Assembly: GCF_000150955.2 (NCBI RefSeq)
Contig: NC_011688.1
Coordinates: 62,001-126,000 of the forward strand
Source of the DNA: Phaeodactylum tricornutum CCAP 1055/1
Lineage: Eukaryota; Bacillariophyta; Bacillariophyceae; Surirellales; Neidiaceae
Direction of reading: 5' to 3'
DNA: 64,000 bases
The notes beneath the pieces were generated by a model, which saw nothing but the letters and a program-made list of their open reading frames with translations, had not been told where the DNA came from and did no database searches. This document shows, one piece after another, positions 50,528 to 61,665 of this stretch (position 1 is the first letter of the stretch; every line of letters starts with the position of its first letter). Both the position numbers and the translations under genes were made by a program.

Positions 50528-51346
50528 TTATGCATCCACAGAAGCGTACACTTCGAGTTCCCTGTGTCGAATCATTTTGCGGAGAGTCAGTTGGCATCCC
50601 AGTCCTATGTCGTCATTGTAAGCGAGGGCCAGGTAGACAGCAGGAATAACTTCTATGATGTCATTCTCGATTTGCTCTGATAGAGACAAATCTGAGGGCG
50701 CATTCGCCAGAGTTTTGGTAAGAGCTGGCAGGTCCAAGTCCATTTCCAAATCCTCCTCTCCATTCGTCTGCTTCTCGCTTGTTCCGTCCAGGAACTCGTC
50801 ATCTTCTTCCGCAAGAAATTCCTTGGGATCTTCGGAGTCGTCCTTGGAGTCGTTTTTGGAGTCCTTGGAGTCGTCTTTGGAGTCTATAGAGTCGTCCTTG
50901 GAGTCTTTAGAGTTGTCCTTGGAGTCCTTAGAGTCCTTAGAGTCGTCCTTGGAGCTCTTTTCATCATCAGCAAAGATAGAGGAAGATGTAAGCTCGCGAT
51001 CTTCTTTGTTTTCTACATCCCGCGCGCGACGATTGAAGCGCTGCGACGGTGAACAAAACATGAAGCACAATGATCTGTTGATGCGACAGTTGCAGAGACT
51101 ATTGGCGCGTGAATTGCGGAGCATTCGGCCATCGTCGTTTGTGTCCGTGTCAAACTCTCCGATGGCATCGAGCTCGTGGGCTTCCAGGATGTTGTTCAAT
51201 GCACCTTGGACGCGCGAATTGATCACATCCATATCGTTGTGGCATAGTCCTCTATTTTCGTGTATGCCGAGAACTTTGACACTGACGTCTACTGCTGTCG
51301 CAGAGGTAAAGGCGAAAGCCAGGGCAACGAAAGCGATGGTGTTCAT
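50528..51346 (-). CDS. Secreted protein with Ser-Lys-Asp repeats
   Basis: A 272-residue protein with a clear signal peptide, MNTIAFVALAFAFTSATA|VDVSVK. The mature N-terminal domain (VKVLGIHENRGLCHNDMDVI, then ALNNILEAHELDAIGEFD) is followed by a Cys-rich basic part (SLCNCRINRSLCFMFC). A repeat zone (about residues 130-170) is built of SKDD/SKDS/SKDN units, nearly all Ser, Lys and Asp. The C-terminal part is acidic and ends in a possible folded helix (QIENDIIEVIPAVYLALAYN). Regularly spaced Lys and phosphorylatable Ser with acidic residues recall silica- or wall-associated diatom proteins such as silaffins, but there is no RXL processing site. A mineral- or wall-binding role is speculation. 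No known family recognised. Confidence 0.75.
   Translation of the reverse strand: MNTIAFVALAFAFTSATAVDVSVKVLGIHENRGLCHNDMDVINSRVQGALNNILEAHELDAIGEFDTDTNDDGRMLRNSRANSLCNCRINRSLCFMFCSPSQRFNRRARDVENKEDRELTSSSIFADDEKSSKDDSKDSKDSKDNSKDSKDDSIDSKDDSKDSKNDSKDDSEDPKEFLAEEDDEFLDGTSEKQTNGEEDLEMDLDLPALTKTLANAPSDLSLSEQIENDIIEVIPAVYLALAYNDDIGLGCQLTLRKMIRHRELEVYASVDA
50834..50958 (-). repeat. Degenerate tandem repeat coding for the SKD region
   Basis: About 125 bases of 9-, 12- and 15-nt units based on GAGTC[GC]T[CT]CTTG (plus strand), encoding the Ser-Lys-Asp units of the secreted protein. Unit lengths are all multiples of three, so changes in copy number would keep the frame. Confidence 0.8.
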
Positions 51347-52655
51347 ATCGATCGATTAACCTACTGATTGACAGATGAGAGAGGAAGCAAGCAGAGTTAT
51401 CGGTGAGTAGAGAGCGAGATTGTTATGATCGTGAAAGGAGCTTTCGTGCTCAGATTGATGTAGATTGCGATGATGTGGCCTCGGATGCTTGGAACGAAAA
51501 GACTTTCTGAAAAGCTATATAGGAATTCACAGTGAATAAGAATTGGAATTAGAACTTCATTTATCTCCATTTTGTCATCTGCCTATCGCAGATGTTCTAC
51601 GGCAGCACCGTCAGTGACTTTTTTGGGATGAAAAAAGACGCCCAAGACATAAATGCAATAAGCCTTGGTCAAATGAGTAATATGCCTGAGAGATTCCGAT
51701 GACCGCTTTAAACAGCCCTTGGTTTGTCCTACTTCACGATTCGTTCCATTTCGTATGTTGCTGTTAGCACTAGAGTTCACTTCTGCAGGAGCTTTTATCT
51801 TTCGCGTGTCTTGTATCTTGGTCGTGAATTATATGCACTTATGGCAGTTTGTGATGAGAAGGCGGGACTAATGGTGTGAAGTGTTATTTGGTAGGGAGGG
51901 AGGTGGCCTCCGGCCAGACGGTCGGTCGTCATACGTTATGCCCAAAAAACTTTGGGTTAGTCCTTTCACTTGTCAGGAGCTATCCTTCTTTCGCGTGGGT
52001 CTCATCGCTCCATTTTTAGATACCTATCACATATACAGTCCTTTCGCGTCGTCTCGGTAGGTCCTTTGGGGATGGACCGACAATGTTGTTTCTTGACCGG
52101 GCTGCAAAGGAAAGGGTTAATTAATAGCGAAATTAGATATCAAGTCTACGAGTGAAGAAATATCCACACCAAGCAGAGTTTCTAGTAAATTATCGGTGGT
52201 CAATTTTATTTGTTTATTAGTCCCCTGGATGGCATTGGAAGAGGCGGTGAGAACAAGTCGGCTCATCTACGTTCTCTCTGCATTGCCCACTGACATTGAG
52301 ATTGTAAACGTCGTTCAATTTGTCCTTACTGTTAGCACCGATCGATGGTTAGGTCTTTCAGCGAGGAACCAACACAGCCCGGAATCTTGAAAAACATGAT
52401 TTTGAATAAATTTTAAATGTTTAAAGCTCAATTCACAGTCGTAAGGAGGTTTTGACATTGAGCGAGCTCGTCCACATGTGCGATCCGGATCGCGATGGCA
52501 GTGCTTTTCACAGTTAGTGCTTCGCCTTTCTACTAGCATTTCGAACTTCTTTTTTTCTGATGGTAAGACCTAGGTGTACTCTCCTATTGCATAGGGTCTC
52601 GGTACAATAAAATCAACAAAGAAGAAAGGCAACGTCTATCCACCGGCCTGTAAAA
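51347..52655. other. Intergenic, divergent promoters of the secreted repeat protein and the HECT ligase
   Basis: About 1.3 kb. The 13-base palindrome ATTCACAGTGAAT lies at 51525-51537, about 180 bases upstream of the secreted protein's start, and TTCACAGTTAGTG starts at 52508 about 150 bases upstream of the ligase. No coding frame recognised. Confidence 0.5.
51525..51537. repeat. Palindrome ATTCACAGTGAAT
   Basis: Perfect palindrome around a central A (ATTCAC-A-GTGAAT), of the same CACAGT family as the inverted repeat at 35529. Confidence 0.6.
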
Positions 52656-55600
52656 ATGAGCGAAGACGATCGCATGCCAGGCTCGTCTTCGTCACTGCAC
52701 GATGGCAACGATGGCATCCCGTCTTCTCCGGGCGGCAGTCGGGAGTTGATGCAGTCCATCGCGGTTGACTTACAGCAAATTGAGGATCATTTAGAGACTC
52801 CCGCGATGCTCCTTCCCCCGGTTGCGGCTTCGGGACGAGCGGTGTTTGATTCCATCCGCACCACGCTGGGCAGTATTCGTACGCGACTAGAATCCGCAAT
52901 TGTGGGACCGCAGCTACTTGAACCAGACCATTCGTCAGAGAATCTTCCGCAGCAGCCTTCTACGGTACTAGTAGCCATTTCATCTACAGCTCTTTCGGAA
53001 CGTTTGCGTACGGCAGAACTTTCTCACTCGTCCCGGATGCCTTTGGGACTCTTGCAACGAGAGCTAAGCCGACGTCGTGAATGCTCGAACGCTTCTTTGC
53101 AATCACCCACGGTCGTGTCTTCATCAGTGGCATCCGCAGATACCAAAGAGTCATGTAGAGCCGATACAAACAGCTATAGAGACGAGTCTGCGGATCGCAG
53201 TGAACGAGATACGGAAATTATTTCCAATCTGGACAATTCTGCCGCTCCGCCCACAAGGCTCATTACGCGCCGTCGGACATCAACACTATTGGCCTCGCGT
53301 CGGCGTGCGGAGCAAATCCAAGGTCCCCGGGTTGACATGGACTTGCACGGTACGGTACGCGCCACGTCTCTAGGCGGTACGCGTTCGTCCTTGCCAGACA
53401 CTGGAAACACTGCAACAAAAGTGAATCCACGAGGTGGCAGTGATAGCACGATTGTAGAAGATTCCAGAGTACGAGACGATATGAAAGGGAGCAGTAGTAA
53501 CGACGAAGAAGCAATAGAAATCATTTGGGCTACACTGGCGTGCGAGAAACAAGAGATACCGATTCTGCTGACTCGTCTCTCTTTCTCGAAACTGGATGCG
53601 GCTCGTCGGTCTGTTTTGTTTTCGTCGTCAGCATCATTGGCGTCCCCTGATGAGATGGAGATTGATTGCACTGAAACGGAAGCTACGTTGAGCCCAAGAC
53701 CATCTACCACGGTCTATTCCTGGGGTCAAGGCTTGCATACCCTTCACGATGATTCCGAGCCAACGATAGCGGTCAATGACGCTCTTGTAGCCTCAACGGA
53801 TCGAGTTGGTCGTAGCGATGTAGTTTCGGTGGCCGTCGGCCAGTCTCACACTGTCGTGGCGACCTCTTCGGGTCAGATTATGGCATGCGGCGATAATACG
53901 GATGGAGCGGTTGATCCTGATCGACGAGAGGATGGTGGTGAGGACACGAACAACCTCCAACATTTCCTTTCGAAGCCCATAGTGATAGAATCCATCTCTT
54001 TTATGACACAAATTACACAAGTCAGTTGCGGCGCCAATCATACGGCTGCGTTACGAGCCAACGGTGCTGTTTTGACATGGGGTAGTAATGAAAATGGACA
54101 GCTTGGTCAACGACACCTCACCACGGCCCCCGAAAGCGAGCAGCACTTCTGTCGACCGGCAGTCTTTGCTTTAGGACCGGGCCGTCGGGCGACACAAATT
54201 GCCTGCGGTGACGGCTTTTCGCTTGTCCTAACATCCCGAATGGGACTGTTAGCTTGCGGTGTAGAATGCATCGCGGGGTACGGTCGAGCTCCCAACGCAG
54301 ATCAGGATGGTAGGCGAGCTTTGCAGCTTCCATCACCCATTTCAGCTTTGGAGGAGTTACCTCTCGTAGCAGTGTCGGCTGGGAAACGACACGCTGTTGT
54401 CATAACAGCGCACGGCTCCGCATTTTCTTGGGGAGAAAATTTGTTCGGACAAGTGGGAAGAGAGTACCCTGAGACAGCTATAATCCCAACTCCTATGCGT
54501 GTCCCTCGCACGCAGATGACACCAATTAAGGATCCAGAATCGATACTGAAGGAACCACTGACAAATTGGGGGTACTTGGAAAATAGCGATCATATTTCCT
54601 TGGCGGCCGATGTAGCGGTGGTGGATGCCGCATGTGGAGCATCGCATACCGTTCTCGTGACGCGCTCTGGGGGTCTTTTGGTCTGTGGAAGCAATGCTCA
54701 TGGACAGTTGGGAATAGACTGGCTCAAAATCAAAGGGACTAGTACTCTTACAGCTTTAAGTCATGCAGATGCTGCAAATGGTCGACGCTTTGTAAAGGCC
54801 GAAGCAGGCTCAAATCATACTCTCCTTCTGGACGATATCGGAGACGTTTGGGTGTTTGATGACAAGGTGTCAGTTAATCGTCCTGCTTTGAAGAGCAAAG
54901 CCATTCATTTGATCGCTGCTGGTGGCGATCTCTGTGTCGCAATTTCCAACAATCTAGAAGGAAGTTCACCAAGTATACCAATGGCGATTGATGAGGATGG
55001 TGTTTTTTGCTTGGCCGAAAGTGTTGAAGAGCTGATTCGCAATCTTAGCACGAAGCAACCTGACGATTTGAGTGCTGTCGATGATTTGGCTTCGCGAACC
55101 GAAGAACTCCTGAGTACGCCATCAGTACTCAACAGCCTCTTTCTAGATCCTAGCGAATTCGAAGACTTCTTCCTTAAATTGATCGATGTTGAGGTACCAG
55201 CATTTCGCCAACGAATTACATTGGCAATCGAAAAAGGCATTCAACGTGGTTTGGACACACTTTGCGCGGATGAGGCGCGCTTAATGTACCCCGAACAAGT
55301 CCGCTTTTTGCTTCTCTACTTGCACTGTCCGCTGTTTGTAGAGTGGCAGCGAGCTGATAGTTTATTTGATCGGAGAGGAGACTTAATTCTTGCCTTATGC
55401 GAAACCATTCTGAGTTTGCCATACGAAGGCTACCGGGGCTTGATCACTTGGGCCGAATCAATTTTTTCAAGAGAAGATTTTGTTCGACTTCTTGTCAAAC
55501 CGCTTTTGACACAACTTAAGAAAGCCCTTTCCGTGGAAGCCGGTGCTGAGAGAAGGCCTATTCCCGCCATTATCGGCGTCCTTCGATGGTTTTACAGTGT

Positions 55601-57014
55601 TTCTGATCAGGTGGATACCCTCGCCCAACCAGAGGACTTTTACAGCGATGCTGTAGCAGCTTTACCCCCCGGGGTCATGTTCGACGATCTTGTGCGGTAT
55701 AAGCGAGCAAACAAACAGCAACGGGCTGCCGACTTTTTCTTTTGCGATAATCCATTTTTGTTTTCTCCTAATGCGAAACGAAATATGCTGCAAATGGAAA
55801 GCGAAATGAATATGCTGAAGACTGCTGCGAGTGGAGCGACTTTCAACCTATCCGAGCAAACCTACGAAATAAATCCGTTCTACGTGCTGGAAGTCGATCG
55901 ACAAGAGCTGCTACCACAAACACTCAAGAAAATCTCCAAGGCACAACCAAATGATCTCCGAAAGAAACTCCGAGTCGTATTTAAAGGTAGGCGATTCTAA
56001 AGCGGCATCCTTTTTGTTTCTGCTGAGCAGAATAGACTCAACCGTTGCGTGTACTCTTGCTTGACAGGGGAGGAGGGTATCGATGCTGGCGGTGTTACGA
56101 GGGAATACTTTCAGCTTTTGAGCGCTCAGCTTTTCGACGTAAATAGCGGGATGTGGTCGAATCGGTTTGGCGATGACAGCCGGATTACTTGGTTCAATTC
56201 GGATTGCATTTGGGATGATGACGGATACTTTCTCGTTGGTGTTCTTGTCGGTCTCGCGCTTTACAATAGTGTACTGCTGGATGTACACTTTCCCCAGGCA
56301 GTCTACCGGAAGCTGCTTGGCTTGCCCCTGGGGCTAGAAGACATGGTCGACGAAGAGGTCAAGTCGGGCTTACAACACTTGTTGGACTACAGCGACGACG
56401 ATGTGGAAGATGTGTTTTGCCTGACATTCGACGTTGCGTGGACCGACCTGGGGGAAGAAAAAAGGAAGGAACTAAAGCCCGGAGGTATAGATACTCCCGT
56501 CACCTCTGACAACAAGGAAGAGTACGTGATCCTGTACGTAAAATGGCTTCTGGTGGACAGCATTTACCCTCAATACGAAGCTTTCGAAAGGGGGTTTATG
56601 CGCGTCATGGAAAATTCTAGTTTGGATCTTTTGCGTCCTCAAGATCTCGAATTGCTAGTTGTTGGAACGCCCGAGCTGGACTTTAATGCTCTCATGTCCA
56701 ATACGCAGTACGAAGGCGGATACGACTCGGAATCGGCTGTGGTTCGAAACTTCTGGAAGTTTGTTGAAGAGACTTCGCACGAGACACGGCTGAATTTACT
56801 GAAATTTGCGACCGGATCTTCGAAAGCCCCCATTGGAGGACTGGGGGAGCTTTCTTTCAAGATTCAAAAGTCGGGACCCGACTCGGACCAACTCCCTTCG
56901 TCCCACACCTGTTTCAATACTTTGCTGTTGCCAGACTATGGCGAGAATTACAACAAATTGGCAGTGCGTCTGGGACGAGCTGTTATTGAGTGTGAAGGGT
57001 TTGGACTGCAGTAA
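52656..57014 (+). CDS. HERC-like E3 ubiquitin ligase: RCC1 repeats plus HECT domain
   Basis: A 1425-residue protein. Exon 1 is 52656-55986 and exon 2 is 56068-57014; the 81-nt intron (GTAGGC...TTGACAG) splits a Gly codon and joins RVVFK to GEEGIDAGG inside the HECT N lobe. Residues 1-340 are Ser/Arg-rich and disordered. RCC1-type repeats run from about 350 to 790 (VYSWGQGLHTL; VSCGANHTAALRANGAVLTW; GSNENGQLGQ; ACGASHTVLVTRSGGLLVCG). The HECT domain fills about 1040-1425, with GEEGIDAGGVTREYFQLLSA, WLLVDSIYPQYEAFERGFM and the catalytic Cys1392 in SSHTCFNTLLLPDY, about 33 residues from the end as usual. It accepts ubiquitin on that Cys and passes it to substrates. RCC1-HECT layout is that of HERC proteins; substrates are unknown. 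An F-box gene lies 5 kb downstream, unrelated. Confidence 0.93.
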
Positions 57015-57248
57015 GGAAAAATACACTTCCAGCAAGAACTCGTTTGTATGTACAGGTTGTACAGTTAGTCTCTATTTGTGCGCTGGTAGGTAGTTGTAGT
57101 GGCGATGAAGAGATCCACATTCTTTCCATTCGTTACGGCGTGTAAACGGGACAAACCAACAATCGTACTAGTACCACGCCGTACCGTATCGAGAAAGGGG
57201 AATGTTCTTCTCTCATCCCGAACCCTTTGTTGCCGGACCCATCCATAC

Positions 57249-58892
57249 CTACTGCTCCCAAACGAGTTTATCCGGCACGACGAGCTGGCCGTATTTCTTT
57301 TCGTTTTGGAGTACCCGGTTTAAAATGGTTCGGGACTTGTCGTGACACGAGTGATTGGGGGTACACTGCCCTTCTATGGCGTCCGATAGAATGGCGATGA
57401 GATCATCCGCCAAAGCGTGGTGCGTCTGCCGTAGACTTTCCGCCGTTACGCTGAATATTGGCGACAATTGGGTCCACAGCGCTTGCGAGGCCGAGTAGTC
57501 GGAATATTTCCAACGCGATCGTTTGCGGAGTAGATCCTCGACCCCGACACTGGTAGGTGTACGTGCGCGGATGGCCCAAGGGTGCCGTGCGGTAGGTAAT
57601 ATTTCGGTCACATTACCCGTATCCAAACTGTTGTCGAGGTATTCGTAACAGACCGATGACATGGAGACAAATGTTTCCCTGTGAAAGTCGAGGAGCTGAG
57701 AAGGGGATGTCTGTTCACAGGCTGCAAATTTTTCTTGAATGAGATGATGCCAACGTACGACGTCAAAGGGTAGTAGTGGTGGGGATGACGTTGGTGGTGT
57801 TGGTATGGTGGCGGTGTTGGGAGCAGTAGTAGCAGTAGCAGTTGTGTTTACTGTACCCGTAGCAGTTGTAGTAGCAGTAGGAGTAGTAGCAGCCACGTGA
57901 GAGTCCGGCACGGTTTGGGAGGCTACCGTGAGTCCGGGTGTGATGCAAATACGATCATTGATCCGTGTCCGCAAGGCTCCTTGAATGACGTAGTCGGGTA
58001 TTTTGTCGAACAATCGACGATCCCAGGGTGCGTAAAAGTGCCATTCGACATGTTGTCCCACACAATAGATGCGGTACAAGCGACGGAGTCCAATCACGGA
58101 CTCGGCCGTTGGGGGTGGTGTTGTCCGAAAGTCTCGGAGTGCACGTTGTTGTACGGTGTGTACAAAATCGATCGCCAGTCCATCGTCGGCGTCCAGATTC
58201 GTTTCCAAGACGACCGTCCCGGTTCTTCGAGCTGTCTGTTGATAGCGTTGCCAGATTCGCATATTTCCGTACCAGAGTGTATCGTTGCGAATATCATCGT
58301 CGACAGCGTAGTCGTTCTCCCGATGCAAATGGAAGCGTTCGGGGGATTGGTTGGAGGCCACGACGAGGACCGAGTGATTCCGGCTCGCGTAGTCCCGTAC
58401 AATCGCGAGCAAGGCTGTCCGCAACGGAGCGGAGAGTGCGGGATCGACTCGGAGGATCCAGAGAAAGTTGGTTTCGGTTTGCGCTCGCAAGGACGGTACA
58501 CAGAGGGTACGGAAGAGTGCGAGACGGGCTCGACCCAAGTGTACCAAACGGGGTTGGTGTTGTTGGAAACGGGTGTGAATGACGTGTAGCAAGACCTGCA
58601 CGGGATACGAGGTCGGAAGGGGTATTGACACGCCAGCCAACGGATGACTCAAGGGGTTTCCTGCTACCGAGAGGATGCCTTCGTCGGCCCAGCGGAGCGA
58701 TCGCCAAGTCCACACCAAGCCCATCGTCACGAGACCGACGACTGCTTTGCCCCGCATTCCGCGGACAAGGGGAATCATGGAACGGGTACGGTTACCCGTC
58801 CGTTGGCTGGTAGTTCCTGTTGCATTGTTCGTCAGTCGACTGTTCCTACTCCGCGGTTGAGGGAAGAACTGGGCACTCCACTCCACACCCAT
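57249..58892 (-). CDS. Putative rhamnosyltransferase family protein, copy 1 (type II membrane)
   Basis: A 547-residue protein resembling the Pfam 'putative rhamnosyl transferase' family. The core is HVIHTRFQQHQPRLVHLGRA, RLALFRTLCVPSLRAQTETN, FLWILRVDPALSAPLRTALL and LETNLDADDGLAIDFV; the DADD may be the metal/nucleotide-sugar site. A hydrophobic segment (KAVVGLVTMGLVWTW) at residues 49-63 would anchor it in the Golgi or ER. A Thr/Ala-rich low-complexity run (around 57830-57900) is specific to this copy. The end CTPNHSCHDKSRTILNRVLQ matches copy 2. I chose the ATG at 58892 because it gives nearly the same length as copy 2 (543 residues); another in-frame ATG is at 59084. The donor sugar is not proven. 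Confidence 0.8.
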   Translation of the reverse strand: MGVEWSAQFFPQPRSRNSRLTNNATGTTSQRTGNRTRSMIPLVRGMRGKAVVGLVTMGLVWTWRSLRWADEGILSVAGNPLSHPLAGVSIPLPTSYPVQVLLHVIHTRFQQHQPRLVHLGRARLALFRTLCVPSLRAQTETNFLWILRVDPALSAPLRTALLAIVRDYASRNHSVLVVASNQSPERFHLHRENDYAVDDDIRNDTLWYGNMRIWQRYQQTARRTGTVVLETNLDADDGLAIDFVHTVQQRALRDFRTTPPPTAESVIGLRRLYRIYCVGQHVEWHFYAPWDRRLFDKIPDYVIQGALRTRINDRICITPGLTVASQTVPDSHVAATTPTATTTATGTVNTTATATTAPNTATIPTPPTSSPPLLPFDVVRWHHLIQEKFAACEQTSPSQLLDFHRETFVSMSSVCYEYLDNSLDTGNVTEILPTARHPWAIRARTPTSVGVEDLLRKRSRWKYSDYSASQALWTQLSPIFSVTAESLRQTHHALADDLIAILSDAIEGQCTPNHSCHDKSRTILNRVLQNEKKYGQLVVPDKLVWEQ

Positions 58893-59909
58893 TGCCGTGT
58901 ACGGGCATGGCAATGGGAGGAGACTGATACAGTTCTGGGACCACACGAATAAAATGACCCGTGAATCCTCCAAAAAACGATAGTTGCCCCCTTGTGGGTC
59001 ATTCCGGGATGCGACACCTCTGCCGGGTAAGGAACCTATGGATGGGTACTGTGAGTCCCAATGGGGTACGTCACGGTCACCCATGAACTTTGTCTCGTTC
59101 ACGAATGACCTCCAATATTGCGCAGAGCATTCCAGCTTCCATAGAATTATGGCATAGTAATTTTCGTGCGACTATCGTATCGTTATGTTTCGTGGAAAGT
59201 AATTTTTTTTGGATTCCTACCAATCGGCCAGTCTTTTTTTCATTGGCTCGTTCCTGTATGTAACCTTAAATGACCATTCACATATATGTACATGTATCTT
59301 TCCGTGTATACCTCCGAACGAGACCTCGGAAAATTCCGAAACTTGCACGGGCTTAGTTTTTGTGGTCGGGAACGGGAATACAAGGTAGGCCTGCCGTTCG
59401 ATAGTGTGTATTTTGCATCCCGATTCCCCAACGGGAAACAGCCCCATCTCCACATACACCAAAGGTTGGTGACTGTGACATCGGGAGTAACCAACCTCGG
59501 TTTTGTGCAGTTCCCAAAACTACGGCTTACTGTTTCGACTCCCAACAAAGTGTTCCTTTCCAGGCGAACGGGTCGAATCGAATTCCGAATCTTTCTCACA
59601 CCCCAAAATACCATACACCATACATACATATACCCCAACAAGCTCTACACTCGTTGTACCGGAGTTGGATCGATCGGCTCGCCTCCAACGTACACTTGTG
59701 GTGCACCCAGTAGTAGTGATCTTGGGAAAAGGCTCCCGCCCTTTCGAAACCCTTTCCTCTGAGTTGGATCGATCAAACTTTGGTGGCACCGCTAGGATTG
59801 GTACTCGTACTAGCCAGAGTAGCAGCAGTATCAGCAGTTCCGTAGTACTATTCCTGGGAAGGGAACGAGCGTCGCTGCTACACCACTGTCGCCGCAGTAG
59901 CGTCAAGGT
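58893..59909. promoter_or_regulatory. Divergent region between the two glycosyltransferase copies
   Basis: About 1.0 kb. GAGTTGGATCGATC occurs twice, at 59662-59675 and 59761-59774, both upstream of copy 2. The 5' part (to 59084) could instead be coding if copy 1 starts at its upstream ATG. No other gene seen. Confidence 0.5.
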
Positions 59910-61541
59910 ATGGCAGCGTCGACCCCGTTCGCGTCCGTCGCACGGTCGCACCACGCCCGACGTCGGAGTGATCCGTCTCGTCGTTCCGGACTGCACTGCT
60001 TAAGGCTGGTACTTCCGCTGGCTATCCTCACACTCGGCAGCTGCTCCTTGTGGATTCTGCTCGCGGACTCCAAGTCAATCAACAGCAATCATCCCGATCC
60101 TTCCGAAATCATTGCTCTCGCAGCCACGTTGGAAACCACGCAACAACGCCACACGCGTGTAGTCACCTCCGGAGTAACGGCTACTCCCAATCTTCTACCC
60201 CCTTCCCTACCCGGGACCTTGGCCGACTTTCGTCACCAACCCCGGGTGCCCTTGGAACCTCCCGTTCGACTCTGGAACCAATCCAAACATGATTACGATC
60301 TGGTACACGTCATTTTGACACGCTTCCAACAACACCAGGCCGATTTGGAGCATTTGGGACGCGCTCGTTGGGAGCTCTTTCGGACCTTTTGTGCACCGTC
60401 CCTGCGCGCACAGACCAACCAACAATTCCTTTGGATTCTACGGGTCGATCCCGATCTCTCACCAGCATTGAAACGAGATTTGTTACGCACGGTGGATGGC
60501 ATGGACAACGTACTCGTTGTGGCATCGAACGGATCACAGGAAGATGGTCTCCGCAATCCACACGGCAATCGCGATATTACCCAACCCAACGTGAGCAACA
60601 ACAGTAGTAACAACACTACTGGTAGTACTTCCGTTTGGTACGGCAGTGTGGAAACCTTTCGATCCTACCAGGAAGCGAGTCAAACACGCATGGTATTGGA
60701 AACCAATCTGGATGCCGATGACGGACTGGCAGTGTCCTTTGTGGAAACGCTCCAACGTCAAGCGGACGCCACTTTTCACACGACGAGTCACACCGGGACC
60801 ACGGTGGAGAGCGACACCGGTAGCTCGTTCGACCCAAACATTGCGTGGCGCATATATTGCGTGAATCATCACGTCACCTGGCAATTCTGGGCACCGTGGA
60901 GGAAGACCAACGACGATACCAACAACGATAGGAGTACCGTGACGGAACGAGGCAGTCTAGAAGCCCAACACGACTTGGACATTTGTGTGACACCAGGTCT
61001 AACTTGGGCTTCTCGACCACGCACCCCTCAAACCTTTAAGTACATGCGTTGGCATTGGCGTATTCGTGGGACTCTACCCCGGTGTTCCGACGACCATGAA
61101 AACAACGAAAACAACAAAAACAACCGTACCACGGCACTTTCGGGATGCTGGTCCTACGTGCGTCCGGTCCAAACGGTAGAAGGGACGTCCAGCGTCTCGC
61201 AATCCGTTCTCTCCTCAGTCGACTTTTCACCCTTGGCCATCCGGGCACGGACTCCTACCAGCGCCGGTATGAATGACGTTGCAACGGTTGGCGGGACCGT
61301 CTCCACATCAACCGCTCGAGCCAAATTGCAACGCCAACAACAACAAGATGACTTGCTTTGGCGAGACAACGTGGCCGAAACGATTTTTGGTGGAAACACT
61401 ACGACTATCGTTGAGGCTCGAGAAAACATGCAGACCCACTTGGTAGACATTGTGCAAGACGCCCTGCAAGGTCAATGCACCAAGGGACATTCGTGTCACA
61501 ACAAGAGCAAACTTGCTCTGACCCGATTGTTGGAACAGTGA
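59910..61541 (+). CDS. Putative rhamnosyltransferase family protein, copy 2 (type II membrane)
   Basis: A 543-residue paralogue of the gene on the other strand. Matching blocks: HVILTRFQQHQADLEHLGRA, RWELFRTFCAPSLRAQTNQQ, FLWILRVDPDLSPALKRDLL, MVLETNLDADDGLAVSFVET, ICVTPGLTWASR and QCTKGHSCHNKSKLALTRLL. The N terminus is short, basic and cytosolic (SHHARRRSDPSRRSG), followed by a signal anchor (LRLVLPLAILTLGSCSLWIL). Several NNS/NNT/NVS sequons occur in the luminal part. Asn/Thr-rich insertions (around 60580-60630 and 61095-61130) mark this copy. The inferred role is a Golgi glycosyltransferase, perhaps adding deoxyhexose to wall or secreted glycans. The start is the ATG at 59910. It is convergent with the F-box gene. 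Confidence 0.82.
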   Translation: MAASTPFASVARSHHARRRSDPSRRSGLHCLRLVLPLAILTLGSCSLWILLADSKSINSNHPDPSEIIALAATLETTQQRHTRVVTSGVTATPNLLPPSLPGTLADFRHQPRVPLEPPVRLWNQSKHDYDLVHVILTRFQQHQADLEHLGRARWELFRTFCAPSLRAQTNQQFLWILRVDPDLSPALKRDLLRTVDGMDNVLVVASNGSQEDGLRNPHGNRDITQPNVSNNSSNNTTGSTSVWYGSVETFRSYQEASQTRMVLETNLDADDGLAVSFVETLQRQADATFHTTSHTGTTVESDTGSSFDPNIAWRIYCVNHHVTWQFWAPWRKTNDDTNNDRSTVTERGSLEAQHDLDICVTPGLTWASRPRTPQTFKYMRWHWRIRGTLPRCSDDHENNENNKNNRTTALSGCWSYVRPVQTVEGTSSVSQSVLSSVDFSPLAIRARTPTSAGMNDVATVGGTVSTSTARAKLQRQQQQDDLLWRDNVAETIFGGNTTTIVEARENMQTHLVDIVQDALQGQCTKGHSCHNKSKLALTRLLEQ

Positions 61542-61665
61542 TAGGAAAAGTAAACATACACCTAAGTTTTCTAAATTATAAATGTTCTACAAATGACAAG
61601 CTCAAAACACTCTTCGCACGACGTACTCTCCCCATGGAGATAAGTCCGAAAATAAGAGGCATGGA

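Noticed and set aside
50655-51359. 234-codon frame opposite the Ser-Lys-Asp repeat protein, rich in Ser-Leu-Glu
   Set aside because: A mirror image of the tandem repeat; the other strand has a signal peptide and a sensible protein.
57830-57900. GTAGCAGTAGTAG-like run as a satellite repeat
   Set aside because: It is coding and gives the Thr/Ala-rich insert of glycosyltransferase copy 1.
57897-58589. 230-codon frame opposite glycosyltransferase copy 1
   Set aside because: Overlaps conserved family blocks of the real gene and shows no protein features of its own.
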